64,000 nt of DNA, from positions 1,240,001 through 1,304,000 of the forward strand of contig JANBVO010000001.1 in the NCBI GenBank assembly GCA_030052745.1, read 5' to 3'. The notes below the pieces were generated by a model, which was not told the origin of the DNA, made no database searches, and saw only the letters and a list, made by a program, of their open reading frames with translations. Origin of the DNA: Pleurostoma richardsiae (lineage: Eukaryota > Ascomycota > Sordariomycetes > Calosphaeriales > Pleurostomataceae). A program made the translations under genes and the position numbers. Below, piece by piece: positions 54,159 through 64,000 of the stretch; the stretch's first letter is position 1, and each line of letters begins with the position of its first letter.

Positions 54159-55661
54159 TCACGTCAGAAGGACATTCCTATAATACTCCTTCAGCCTCTC
54201 GCAGTCCTCCAGCCAGGACGACTCGCAGTCCGCTTTGATAACCTCCTCCCACATCGCCCTCTCGACGTCGTATCCAGATGTCTCGGCAAGCTTCATCTCG
54301 TCGCCCCACAGCCTCAACAGCTTCCCCTTCTGATTCCGCCGGAAAGCCATTTTCAGCGCCGATTCCACCCGACGGATATCGACCTTGACGATGTTGTGGT
54401 GGATAAATAGAGTCCTGGCGTCCTTGCTTCTCGGCTTGCTGGCTCCCGTAACGCCGAGCTCTCCTGCTCTCCTCCGCCGCCCGCGCCCGGCGCTGGCGAA
54501 TAGGTCGTAGTCCTCCGCAGGATCCGCCTGCTTCATCCCGGCCGACTCGAACGAGCCATTGATCCACCTCCCAAGAATGCCCACGTGCGTCCGGACAGAA
54601 TATACTGGTCGGCCCAGTACCACCGCCGCGTGGAAGAAGGTTTCCTTGTCGCCCTGGCCGTGCGCCCCCTGTGAGAAGAGCGGGTAGTAGTAGTCCGGGC
54701 CGTAGAAGTTGTAGTAAGCGGCGAGCAGCAGGCTGTCCGCATGGCGCGTCTTGTCGTACAGCATGATACCAGATTCCGTGCTGCGCTGTTCGCTGCCAGT
54801 GCCGGTCAGCGACTGTACCGTCGCGTATTCCAATCCCACGACATCATAGAATATGGGCGAGACGGTCGGCAGCCAGAAGTCTGGCCAAGTGATGAGGCCG
54901 TTGGACCGGTAAGGCTGTGACTCGAATAGGTAGTCGGGATTATGGACGGGCCAGGCGTCGGCGTCCAGGAAGAGAACCTCCTGGAAGTGGGAGAATATAA
55001 TGGAGAATACTTTGTACTGATATTTCTTCAGTTTAGGTGGTTGTGGAGCGCTCGCCAGGATGTCATCCATTATAACGCATTTCACGTTCAGTGCTGGCAA
55101 GTCGTCTCGGCAGATGCGAGTGTTGTACTCGTCTGGCGAGTCTAAGAAGAGCTCAACCGGGAGCGTTGACCCCGTCCGGCGCAGCATCAGCAGCGATGTA
55201 ATCGCCATGCCCAGGTAGGCACCTCCTGCAGTCATGACAATTCCTCGGGAGTGCTTCTTGAAGGGCATCTTCAGCGCTAGTTTGCTGACTGCCATGCTGA
55301 AGCGCTGATGTGATATCTTCAAACCTTCCCTGTCGCCGTCGGATATGCGGATGATATCAGTGACCCGGAGGTCCTCTCCATTGTAGGCGTTGGGGTCCAT
55401 GTCCTCTTCCCTCGGCGCTCCTTCAACTATGACTGCATCCGCAACTGGCTTGCTCTGCACCAGTTCGTCAACCAGCTCTGGCCAGAACCGCGCCAACCGT
55501 GGCGCATGGCCCTTGTCTTCGGCCGAGACATCGAAAGGCCGATTTATGGAGTGGAGAGTAGAAGGAAACCCGACCACGCGGAAGAAAAGTATCAGGAAAA
55601 GTAAGGGGAACGCGACAAGCATCCAGCTCGAGAGGCGGAGGGGTCGCATTGCTGCTAACAT
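54159..55661 (-). CDS. Mnn2-like alpha-mannosyltransferase (GT71)
   Basis: Golgi type II membrane enzyme that adds alpha-1,2-mannose to N-glycan outer chains (Mnn2/Mnn5) or a related linkage (Mnn1 group). Intronless, 500 residues. A short cytosolic basic end and a membrane anchor at about residues 14-30 ('MLVAFPLLFLILFF') are followed by a stem and catalytic domain. Family marks are 'RGIVMTAGGAYLGMAI', 'LPVELFLDSPDEY', 'LNVKCVIMDD', 'YQYKVFSIIFSHF' and 'VLFLDADAWPVHNPDYLF', where D233-A-D235 is the metal-binding DxD. 'SGIMLYDKTRH' and 'GQGDKETFFHAAV' follow as expected. The start at 55661 or at the ATG four codons later are equally good. The MNN2 type fits better than MNN1, but linkage specificity cannot be read with certainty. 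Confidence 0.9.
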   Translation of the reverse strand: MLAAMRPLRLSSWMLVAFPLLFLILFFRVVGFPSTLHSINRPFDVSAEDKGHAPRLARFWPELVDELVQSKPVADAVIVEGAPREEDMDPNAYNGEDLRVTDIIRISDGDREGLKISHQRFSMAVSKLALKMPFKKHSRGIVMTAGGAYLGMAITSLLMLRRTGSTLPVELFLDSPDEYNTRICRDDLPALNVKCVIMDDILASAPQPPKLKKYQYKVFSIIFSHFQEVLFLDADAWPVHNPDYLFESQPYRSNGLITWPDFWLPTVSPIFYDVVGLEYATVQSLTGTGSEQRSTESGIMLYDKTRHADSLLLAAYYNFYGPDYYYPLFSQGAHGQGDKETFFHAAVVLGRPVYSVRTHVGILGRWINGSFESAGMKQADPAEDYDLFASAGRGRRRRAGELGVTGASKPRSKDARTLFIHHNIVKVDIRRVESALKMAFRRNQKGKLLRLWGDEMKLAETSGYDVERAMWEEVIKADCESSWLEDCERLKEYYRNVLLT

Positions 55662-56587
55662 GATCGGACGTTAAGGCGTGATTGCCCGCAATAATTGACG
55701 CAGATTGTGAAGGTGACCGAGCATTTTCTCAGTGCGAGACTCCTAGTCCGAGGCAGATTCGGGGGCTGCTGAAGAGGAGGAGGAGGAGACGGTGAGAAGG
55801 GTTGACGCGCCTCAGCCGCAGCGCATCCGAGATGAGATGAGCGAGGAGCCAGCGAACGCAAAAGTGAATGAGTGCTCATCACGATCTCAGACAGGGGAAC
55901 ACATCCTTCAAGATAAGATAAGGCCAAGAGCCTCGGCCAGACTAAGGCCGTAATGCCAAGGAGAATTGGACTATTTGCCGCCTAGACCGATCACTCACAG
56001 ACATGGGGAAGCGAGAGTCTCAGTAACATATGACAGGCCGCTTATTAGCGATGGTACAAGGTCTGGCCAGCGAGCGACCAGCATGGGAGAGACCAACTGA
56101 TCGGACTCGTTGTAGCCAAGTCGGTACGACGCTGACAACAAATAGCATACAGTTCAGAAGTACAGAAGCTACCATGCCTCTTACATGTGTACTTCCGTAG
56201 AGATTGGAGCCGCAGATCACATCCATCCGTGTAGACTAGACAGCGCTAATGCGGTTGCGTCAGCGAGTTTACGGCTAAAGCGATATGAGCAATTCATGAT
56301 CAAGAGGTCGTGGGATGATGTTGAGAGCCCCCCTTATTACCCCTCGGCGGTGAAGACTAATTAGCGGAGCCTGTTGAAGATCCGGGGACCGACTTGATGA
56401 GTCAGCGGCTGGAGCGGGGGTCAGGGCTCCTTATCGATAAGCCTAAATGATGAAGGTGAACGGCGGTCGACCGCGGCAGAATGCAGGTCCCCAGAAAAAA
56501 GTTCAGTTGCGAGCGCCGTAGTGTTTCCTTGCACTGGAAGCTAAGCGATCTTGTTCTACATGCGACAATCTCCCAAGGCACGACAAG
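55662..56587. other. Divergent promoter region between the mannosyltransferase and POL5
   Basis: About 925 bp between two divergent starts. No frame with features. It must contain both promoters. Confidence 0.55.
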
Positions 56588-59500
56588 ATGGGTAGCAAGA
56601 GAAAGCGTCTGGCCAAGGAGGTCACCAATGGCACTCAACCGTCCCAGAAACGAGCAAAGACCATTGAATCGAAGAAGACGAAGGGTGCCGCTCCCAAGAA
56701 GATCAACAAGAAGAAATACCTCCAAATTAAAGGGCCGTTCCCGGATGAGCTGTCGTCGGAGGACCGTATAAGAGAAGCCGTTCTCTACGAGTTCCTTGGC
56801 AGCGAGGACCCGGAGGAGCGGCTGGAGGCTGCCGACGCGGTCATATCTGGATTATTTGGCGATGAACCGGCCTCGGAAACAGTGCTTCGGAGACACCTCG
56901 GGTGGAGGCTCTTCAGGGGACTTGCAAGCGGGAGGAATGCCTCTCGCCTAGGATACAGCATCGTTATCACTGAGCTTCTGTCGCAGCTGTTTGGCGATCA
57001 GGACTTGGCCAGCTCCCAATTTCCCGAGCTGACCTTCAAAGCTGTCTTGGACAATCTTGTTGAGAAGACGACTCCGACTGGGAGTGCACTTGGGCAAGAG
57101 GAGAGAGACCACTACTTTGGCCAGCTCTTTGGTATAGAATGCTACGTCCGGGCCAAAGTTCTCTTCAGAGACACCACTAGATGGGACTCCATTCTCGACC
57201 TCTTGCTGAAGCTGGCCAAGAAGAAGTCGTGGCTGAAGGCTCAATGCGCATGGGTCATCGTCCAAGCAATACCACAAATGAAGAAAAAGACCGCAGAGGC
57301 CACATTGCAGTCTGTCGCCGACGCCGGATTCTCCAAAACCCCTGATGGTGTCGCCATTTGGATCGTTGCCTTGGAGCGATTTCCTGATATGCAAGTCCCA
57401 TCCAAGCCATGGCGCGATCCTCTGTCTACCAAGTCCCTTCAAGACTTGGCTGCAGTATTGAAAGACAGCGGCAAGTCGGAGGACAACGGCGTGGATACTT
57501 CGAAGACATCTAAGCTGCAGAGCAATTGGACGGCCCAGCTGCACTTTGTCTGGGACATTATCCTTGCGCACTTCATCAAGTCTGCGGCCAAGAGCAAGAA
57601 CAGCTCGCCCGAACAGTTCAAAGCGTTCTGGACTCGGGTTGTGGACCAGGGGTTCTTCTTCAAGAACGCTACCGACCTCCAGAAGTTCTCTGGGTTCCTC
57701 ATCTTCCAGAAGTTCCTTGACGGTGGCTCTTCCCAGCCATTCATCTCAGACAACCTCTTCAGCAAGAATTTCATGGTCTGTCTTATGAATCAGGCGGCCA
57801 AGGAGGATAGATACCTCCACCGGGCAGCTCACAAAGCCCTTAAGTCGATCGAAATAGCTGTAGAGAAGAACGACGACCTTCTGCTGCCCGTCCTGCAGGA
57901 GCTTCTGGGTGACAACGGCGCCTTCAATTTCGACCAGCGAACGCATGCCAAGACTATCGAAAAGATACTTCAGTTCACCAAGCCAGGAAACGTGAGGCTC
58001 GTCATTGATGCGCTACGAAGGCTGGTGCTTCTCTCGCCGAATGCGTAAGTCTCCGTCCCGAGTAGGATAGTGGTCAATCATTAACTTTTCAATTAGTGAA
58101 GAGGCCGAGAAGCGCGGGCAAATCTACGGCGACTATATCTCGAAGTTAGCCAGTATTACCCGGGCTGAGCTTGCTAAGGACGGTGAAGTGCCTGTCGCTG
58201 CTATTGCGCTCCAGGAGTTGACGAAGATCACGTATTCCACTACCGCGGAGGCTCTTCCGGCAATGACCGACAAGACGAAGGCGATCCTGCGTCATCGCGT
58301 CAGTAGTGCCTTCGCAAAGTTCATCAAACGCCCCGCAGACTTTCCTCACCTTTGTGCGGCTGTCCTGTCGATTGACTCGACTGGCATGGAGATGGACGAG
58401 GAGCTGTCAGCTCAACTAGACGAAGCCCTGACAAGGCTCAAGGCTCTTATCAAGCCAAAGAAGAGTCACAAGGGCCGCAGTTGGTATCAGGGACTTGCTT
58501 TGCTCCACGCGGTTGCAATTTTGGAGCTATACAATGAGGAGGCCGATGCTCTCGAAATCCTAGGTGACCTCAAGGAGTGTTATGAAAAGTTAAAGAAAGA
58601 GGACACGGGAGAGGTCGAGGGGACTTCGCTCTTGCTCGTTGAGATTCTGTTGTCCTTGTTGGCGCGACCCTCGTCCTTGATGAGAGAAGTCTCGCAGAGG
58701 GTCTTCGAAGCCTGCTCAGAGCTCATCGGTCCAAAGGCTCTTGCCCTCCTCACGGACACTCTCTCAGCAGAGGAGAACGCCAAGGGAAGGCAGGCTCTAT
58801 TCAGTACCGAAGACGAGGAGATGCTTGACGCAGATGGCTCAGACTCTGAGGAAGAAGACGGTGATGGTATCGATGTTGATTCCGACGTTGAATTCATCGA
58901 CCTCGAAGACGAGGCAGAGGCCAGCGGCTCAGAAGGAGATGACGAGGACAACGAGGACGATGAGGACGAAGACGAAGAAGGCGAAGAGGATGAAGAAGAC
59001 AAGAAACTGCAAGAGCTCGATGACGCTCTGGCGAAGGTCCTTAATAGCCATCGCCTCGACAAAGATGCTGAGGCTGAGTCCTCCGACAACGACTCCGACA
59101 TGACTGATTCGGAGATGATGGCACTGGACGAGAAGCTCACTGAGGTGTTCAAGCACCGCATCAACAAGATGAACTCGAACAAGAAGAAGGAAAAGAAGGA
59201 CGCCCGTGAGACGGTCGTCAACTTCAAGAGCCGCGTCCTCGATCTTCTCAGCATCTACGTTAAGGCTCAACCCACGAGCCCAGCTGCGTGGGGCCTACTT
59301 CTGCCTCTGCTGGGCCTCGCACGCACCACAAAGACCAAGGCGCTCGCCAACAAGGCGGCTGGCATCATTTCTGACTTCTCGAAGGGGCTCAAGAAGGCCC
59401 GGACTAGCAAGGAGACTGTCAAAGGCACCTCCCTGGACGACCAGCTAGCTCTGCTGCGGGAAATCCATGAAGAGGCGGCCAAAGACGGGTCTCAAGCTTT

Positions 59501-59720
59501 CGCGAAGACGGCCGCTGCCGCCAGCTTGGCTGTTGCCGCACACCTCTTCTCTCTGGAGGAGGACCACGAAAGCAATGTCAAGCAGGTGGTTGATGTCTAC
59601 GACGAGACTCAAGTCCGCTGGACAATGTCGAAGAACAGGGGGCACGTCTCGTTCTTCCAGGAGTGGATTCATTGGTGGGGTGACTGGATGCAGGGACATA
59701 CTCAGAAGCAGGAGTCGTAG
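56588..59720 (+). CDS. POL5: Pol5 / MYBBP1A-like nucleolar protein
   Basis: Nucleolar factor of rDNA transcription and ribosome assembly; called DNA polymerase V/phi but not a functional polymerase in this role. Exon model join(56588..58044,58097..59720), 1,026 residues. The first 45 residues are a nuclear signal ('KRKRLAKE', 'KKINKKKYLQIKGPF'). 'VLYEFLGSEDPEERLEAA', 'RLFRGLASGRNASRLGYS' and 'ERDHYFGQLFGIE' are typical of the N-terminal helical-repeat region. An acidic tract spans about residues 723-787 ('EEEDGDGIDVDSDVEF' and a long D/E run), followed by 'ALDEKLTEVFKHR', and the end 'NRGHVSFFQEWIHW' is the conserved family terminus. The single 52-bp intron splits codon GC|T (A) before 'EEAEKRGQIY'. 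A second ribosome-biogenesis gene in this window besides UTP20. Confidence 0.95.
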
Positions 59721-60062
59721 ACGGCATCGTCTTCGCAGCTATCTGTCGCATAAGTAGCATAGTTAGCTAAAGCCTTGAGCCACGCCTCATACCCGAACGA
59801 CTTCATGCTGACAGCATGCGTGCCTGTCTGTCCCTGATGCAATGATCACAGAGTGTACCGGCAGTCCAACGAAGTGCAATTATGTATTCTATGGATCCTG
59901 CAACCGTAGAACACCCATCGCCCACTATTGATACAAGCATGATATGCGTTTCCTTTTCCTCCCCCCGAAGTCTCTGGGTCCGCAGTCTAGAGACCACGGC
60001 CTCAGCTCAAGACAGTCAGGCGGCGCCTACCCCAAGAGCACATCGCTCACAGCTCAGCCACC
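59721..60062. other. Convergent spacer between POL5 and PRE10
   Basis: About 340 bp between two 3' ends. Nothing beyond expected 3' untranslated sequence is seen. Confidence 0.5.
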
Positions 60063-61081
60063 CTATTTGTCGTCCTCATCCTCTCCCTCCAGCGCCTTCT
60101 TCGCTAACCGCTCCGCCTCCTCTCTCAGCTCTTTCGGCACCTCCTCATGGCGGCCCTTGGTGGGCCCGTCGGCGCCGCTGATCCAGGTCATCTCCAGCTC
60201 GAACTCCTTGTCCTTATTATCGTCGTGCGCCACGTAGATGATGCGCGCCGCCTCCTTGACCGCCTCCTCGAGGCTAATGGACGCGCCGGCGAGGTCTAAC
60301 TTCTCCAGCTCTGCCTTGGCCGCCTGCCGGCCCTTGCCCGTCGCCGCACCGTAGTATCCCCAGTACATGCCGCTCGGCTCGATCATGTAAATGAAAGGGC
60401 CGCCGTGCTTCTTGCCAGGGGTCTTTCCGCCCGCGCCGACGGATGGTCCGCTGCCGACCTCGCCGTCTACGGGGAGCTCGAGCTCGCTGTCGAAGCCGCC
60501 GACGATAGCGGTGATGCCAAAGGGTCGCACGGACTGGTACAGGGTGTAGGCCTGCAGGTAGCCACCCATGCGGCTCGCCAGGTCGGCGGTGGGGATCGGA
60601 GTCTTGAAGGTGTCGCGCCAGGAGCGGGCTTCGTCACGAGCACGGTCGACGAAGTGTCGGCCATCGGGGACCATACCGGAGTAGACCTAAAGTTACCATG
60701 TCAGTTCGAAAAAGCTTCTCTCGAAGTCTCAGTCCCTAACTCAAGCTCAGAGAGCGCAGGAATTGGTGATTGGAAGATGATGCGAGCAACATACAACACC
60801 TAGATGGCGGTCGACAGTTGCGATCCGTTTGTTTGCGCCCGGCTTCAGAAGCTTTGATGTCACGACCTTCTCTACCGCCAGCACGACGCCATCCCTGCAC
60901 CGGATACCAACTGAGGTGCCTCCGTTCTCCACGGCCTTGACCGCATATTCAACCTGGAAGTTGCGGCCGTCGGGCGAGAAGATGGAGTTTGCGAGATCGT
61001 AGCCTGTTCCTATCGAGGTCTGGACACGGGAACTGTCAGCTTCGCCGGTGCCTGAGCCGCGGGTTATATTAAGCTCACCAT
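60063..61081 (-). CDS. PRE10: 20S proteasome subunit alpha-7 (PSMA3/Pre10 type)
   Basis: Outer-ring alpha subunit of the 20S proteasome. Exon model complement(join(60063..60686,60795..61019,61079..61081)), 283 residues. The first coding exon consists of the start codon alone: ATG is followed directly by GTGAGC, and the next exon begins ACC TCG ATA, giving [19 protein letters not shown], the exact family start. '[15 protein letters not shown]' is the proteasome alpha signature. 'DRHLGV' joins '[11 protein letters not shown]' across intron 2. '[11 protein letters not shown]' and '[19 protein letters not shown]' are alpha-7 marks, and the acidic tail 'EGEDEDDK' is characteristic. A loop of about 25 residues rich in Gly/Ser ('[19 protein letters not shown]') is inserted before 'FIYMIEPSG' compared with yeast Pre10. 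Confidence 0.95.
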
Positions 61082-61488
61082 GGTGAATGTTTATGGGTTA
61101 ACTTGTAGGTAAGGAGATTGGGTGATGGTGAGGTGCAAGGTGCGCGACGCTGGAGATTTCCGAGGAAGTTTATGTCGTTGGAGGTTGGATGTTGGAGGGA
61201 CTGGAGCTTCAGGCAACCTGGAGCTGCGCGTTAAGGTACGGAATTACTTGCTAGCTGAGGCATGAACTGTGGCGCGCAGGGCTGGGGTGAATGTGGCTGA
61301 GGCTGAAGCAGCTCCAGCCACCTTAGGTAAGCGTAGGGCCGTCCGTTTCTGAGGGGCAGAGACGCGCTACATCCCACGCGACTGGGATGGTCCAGGAGAC
61401 TGACGCTACCTTGAACGCGTTCTAGAGAACTCTCAGAGTCGGGAAGCAGAAAGGCGAAGCCGCTGCGTGCTAACGACTATTACGACAA
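61082..61488. promoter_or_regulatory. Bidirectional promoter PRE10 / PSF1
   Basis: 407 bp between two divergent start codons, so both promoters must overlap. It holds an ACGCGT box (next entry). I see no clear PACE element (GGTGGCAAA) for the proteasome gene. Confidence 0.6.
61415..61420 (+). promoter_or_regulatory. MluI cell-cycle box (ACGCGT) before PSF1
   Basis: ACGCGT, the MBF (Swi6-Mbp1/Res) site that drives G1/S genes, lies 69 bp before the PSF1 start codon. Replication genes are classic targets. The site is palindromic and could also act on PRE10. Assignment by motif only. Confidence 0.45.
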
Positions 61489-62262
61489 ATGTACGGCGAT
61501 CTGGGCAACAAATTGGTAAGTGTCGTCAGCTTGGAGGTGCCCTACGTCTGCTCACAGTAGTGCGAACAGGTCCAGCATGCGAAACGGACACAGAACCTGG
61601 CGCACCTGCCACCCTACCAGACTGAGCTCGTGCGTACCGTGACCCGCGAAGTCAGAGACCTAGATAAAGATGTCGCGAGCATGCTGGAGCCGTTCCAGGG
61701 CTCCTTCGACCCGAATGCCGACCAGGCGACCGCGTGCACCCTGCTGGTCAACCACCTCTCTATGAGGAGGAACAAGCGGTGTCTGCTCGCCTACCATCGA
61801 ACAAGGACGGACAAGCTGGAAGAGCTCGTCTGGAATGGTGCGGATGTCCTGGACTTGCCCGGGCAGCAGATGGGAGACGGTCGCGGAAGCGGAGCTAATG
61901 GCACGCTCGGCGGCGAGGCGGGGGCGAGTAGTCTCAGCCCGCAGGAGGAGGACTATGTCCGGCAATACAGCGACCTGCTGGCGGCTTACAAGGGTCAGTG
62001 GACCGATATCGACCTCACCGGGAGCTTAGAACCGCCAAGAGACCTCTTCATCGACGTCCGCGTACTCAAGGACGCAGGGGAGATCCAAACGGAATACGGG
62101 TTAGTTCACACGACTCCGCGTGACCCTCTTTTGAAGATCTTGCACGCTGACAGAAGGGAACTATCTAGGGCGATCACCTTGTCTAAGAACAGCCAGTTCT
62201 ACGTCCGCCAGGGCGACGTCGAACGGTTAATCGCTCAGGGGTATCTCCAAAAGCTCAGCTAG
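61489..62262 (+). CDS. PSF1: GINS complex subunit Psf1
   Basis: Part of the GINS tetramer, which with Cdc45 and Mcm2-7 forms the replicative helicase. Exon model join(61489..61515,61570..62262), 239 residues. The 27-nt first exon (MYGDLGNKL) joins 'VQHAKRTQNLAHLPPYQ', the usual fungal Psf1 start. The helical A domain has 'LLVNHLSMRRNKRCLLAYHRTR' in two parts and 'KLEELVWNG'. A flexible Gly/Ser-rich linker ('GRGSGANGTLGGEAGASS') precedes 'LSPQEEDYVRQYSDLLAAYK'. The C-terminal B domain 'SQFYVRQGDVERLIAQGYL', which binds Cdc45 and polymerase epsilon in other species, is intact. The intron is 54 bp, GT-AG. Confidence 0.95.
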
Positions 62263-64000
62263 GCTGAACGTGGACATGTCACGGGGAGATATATATGCAG
62301 CACCTCCTCCCGGGGAAACATTCACCGCGGTGCCGGCAGCCTCGCATACTGGCCGCAGCTAGCGCCGCGGCACTGGCAATGGTTCGCAAGCACAACGCAT
62401 CGCTTCTGGGAATTTGGGCATATATGCCATCCGATATAGATGTGCGAAAGAGAAGACGAGAGCCAAGAATGAACCGAATCACCCCTTTTCCTCTCTGGGA
62501 AATGACGGGATACGCACCCGGGATGGCGCTGGATGCGCGTGCGGAGAGAGCCATTGGGCAGAAGGCGATCCGACCTCAGCCTCCGGATTGCGTGCTCGAG
62601 CAACGCCATCTCGATGCATGTGTTGCTTGAGACGGGGAGGCAGCCCGCCTCCTGCAGCGGAAACCGGCACACCTGCAAGTTGAGTTTCCACAATGCAGAC
62701 GTCTCTTCACGATGCCGTATGTGGATGGCATGCAGGTCAGGATACAAAATGGGGCCACGCGGCGGGAAAATTAACGGCGCCCTTCGGCACCTGCACACTA
62801 TTGGAGGGGAGCCTCCCCCTGGTGTGCGGCATCTGCAGGCTCACATGGGCAATGGAATTTTTCTACCTGCAGCTGTGGAGGCGTTGGAAACGAGAGGATA
62901 TGCACGTCTGAGGAAAACTGTGTTTCTGCCGGACGCTCTGCAACTTGCAGATCTCGTATGTACACAATGATCCATGAGATGCATACCGAGTAGTGTCTCG
63001 AGAATATCTAGTTCCTGTGTCACGGCAATTGGTTTATCAAACGTCAACTCTTGACTGTTATCAAGGCCCGTCTTCCCCTAATGGGTATTCCGTAGACTTA
63101 GATGTATGCGGGATAGGCTGGGTTTAGTCAGAGCTGTTATCAAGGGACGCCGAGGTGAAGAGCTTTCTATTGAAGGCTGAAGAACCGTTTTGGCCGAGAC
63201 TGTGTGTCCTGCCGATCTGTGACCCAATCCACACTGTGACTGCTCGTCCTGTCATTGGCCCCCTCCGACTTTTTCACCCAGCCTGCCATTGCATCATGCA
63301 CACAGATGACGCCGGCTCTGGTCGAGATTCCGCACTGCGTTGCCCCTCCTTCGATTGAAGCCATTGGCTCTGGCAGAGACGATAGAGACGACTCTGACTG
63401 TTGCACTTACATCAGACAACTGGATAAGCTCTCTGGACGGCAAACTTCAGCGGAACGACACTAAATCACGAGCCGACGAGCAAGTCGATGAACGGAGGAT
63501 AGAGTGAGCTAGAACTTCTCGCGCCAGGGCGGAAAGTCTTCGATACAAGCGCAGTACTGCACCGTAGCCGGCCCACCAGCCGTCCAGCGGAAGGCAAGCC
63601 GTTCTTGGCCGTCCCTTGGAGCTACTACTATCTGATCTCTAGCTGCGATGCCACCCCTGCTTTGAGAGGCTTTGCTTGGATTGGTATCGAGATTCGAGAC
63701 CGCCTTAGCGGGGCCACATGCTTTGGACAGAGCTGCAAATTTGACGTTCACACTACGCTACTCACGGCTGGTCCAGGCCATGGTTCGCGTGGTAGAAGTG
63801 ACCTCTTCTCGATGATCGTTTTCTGCCGACTGCCCTTCCTCTAACCGTCTTCTCGGGGCTTTTCTTGTACAGTAACCTCGAGGCCCTCGTTGCTCTTTTC
63901 TCCCCCATCTCCGTTTACGCAGCCCCTCCGTCCTGTACAATATACGTCCCGCTGCAGTCTGCCACACAATCTGACGCCGAGGCGATGCCTGTCTCGCCAT
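62263..64000. other. Right-edge region without a recognised gene
   Basis: 1.7 kb downstream of PSF1. Frames overlap on both strands and show no domains; 63758-64000 minus is an Arg-rich open end that I do not trust. Two GC-rich inverted repeats are present: GGAGGC/GCCTCC at 62636-62652, and GCACAC/GTGTGC at 62793-62827 enclosing a GGGGA/TCCCC stem. They could form hairpins but have no known role. Confidence 0.5.

Noticed and set aside
1-64000. CRISPR arrays, rRNA, bacterial operons
   Set aside because: Spliced eukaryotic genes throughout; no regularly spaced repeats and no rRNA-like segment.

Overview
This is nuclear DNA of a filamentous ascomycete (Pezizomycotina, probably a Sordariomycete). 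The genes carry short spliceosomal introns (about 45-230 bp), exons are GC-rich, and the proteins are of clearly fungal type: a Zn2Cys6 regulator of the TamA/Dal81 type, an Mnn2-type mannosyltransferase, a Cdc25/NimT phosphatase and a mitochondrial ATP synthase alpha subunit. I support 19 protein genes and assigned exon joins by hand from GT/AG signals and reading phase. The eleven genes between 1 and 31.5 kb all lie on the minus strand. I saw no tRNA, rRNA or CRISPR.

Region 1 (1-9.7 kb) looks accessory. A secreted GH79 glycosidase runs off the left edge. Next come an intronless 728-residue fusion of a biuret-hydrolase-like cysteine hydrolase with an allophanate-hydrolase-type amidase, an Fe(II)/2-oxoglutarate oxygenase, and a TamA/Dal81-like Zn2Cys6 factor. 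The last three each have HGATAR (AreA/NIT2) sites just upstream. The best reading is a nitrogen-salvage module that turns biuret (or a relative) into ammonia in one polypeptide, with its own Dal81-family regulator. This is the most interesting system in the window.

Region 2 (10-31.5 kb) holds an orphan Ser/Pro-rich protein with three motifs exactly 35 residues apart and 5.8 kb of gene-free DNA upstream, an ATP-dependent NAD(P)HX dehydratase, ATP1 (seven exons), a GNAT acetyltransferase, a Cys-rich orphan, cullin-3 and a small coiled-coil-like protein. Between the dehydratase and ATP1 lies a 285-bp element with 43-bp terminal inverted repeats and a partial tandem copy beside it.

Region 3 (32-47.5 kb) is housekeeping: ZIM17 (mitochondrial Hsp70 partner), UTP20 (2,622 residues, no intron) divergent from a Cwf19-like splicing factor, then the mitotic phosphatase Cdc25. 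A 6.7-kb stretch without a convincing gene follows, upstream of cdc25.

Region 4 (54-64 kb) holds an Mnn2-like mannosyltransferase, POL5 (rDNA/ribosome biogenesis), the proteasome subunit PRE10 divergent from the GINS subunit PSF1 across a 407-bp promoter with an MluI cell-cycle box, and 1.7 kb at the right edge in which I see no gene.
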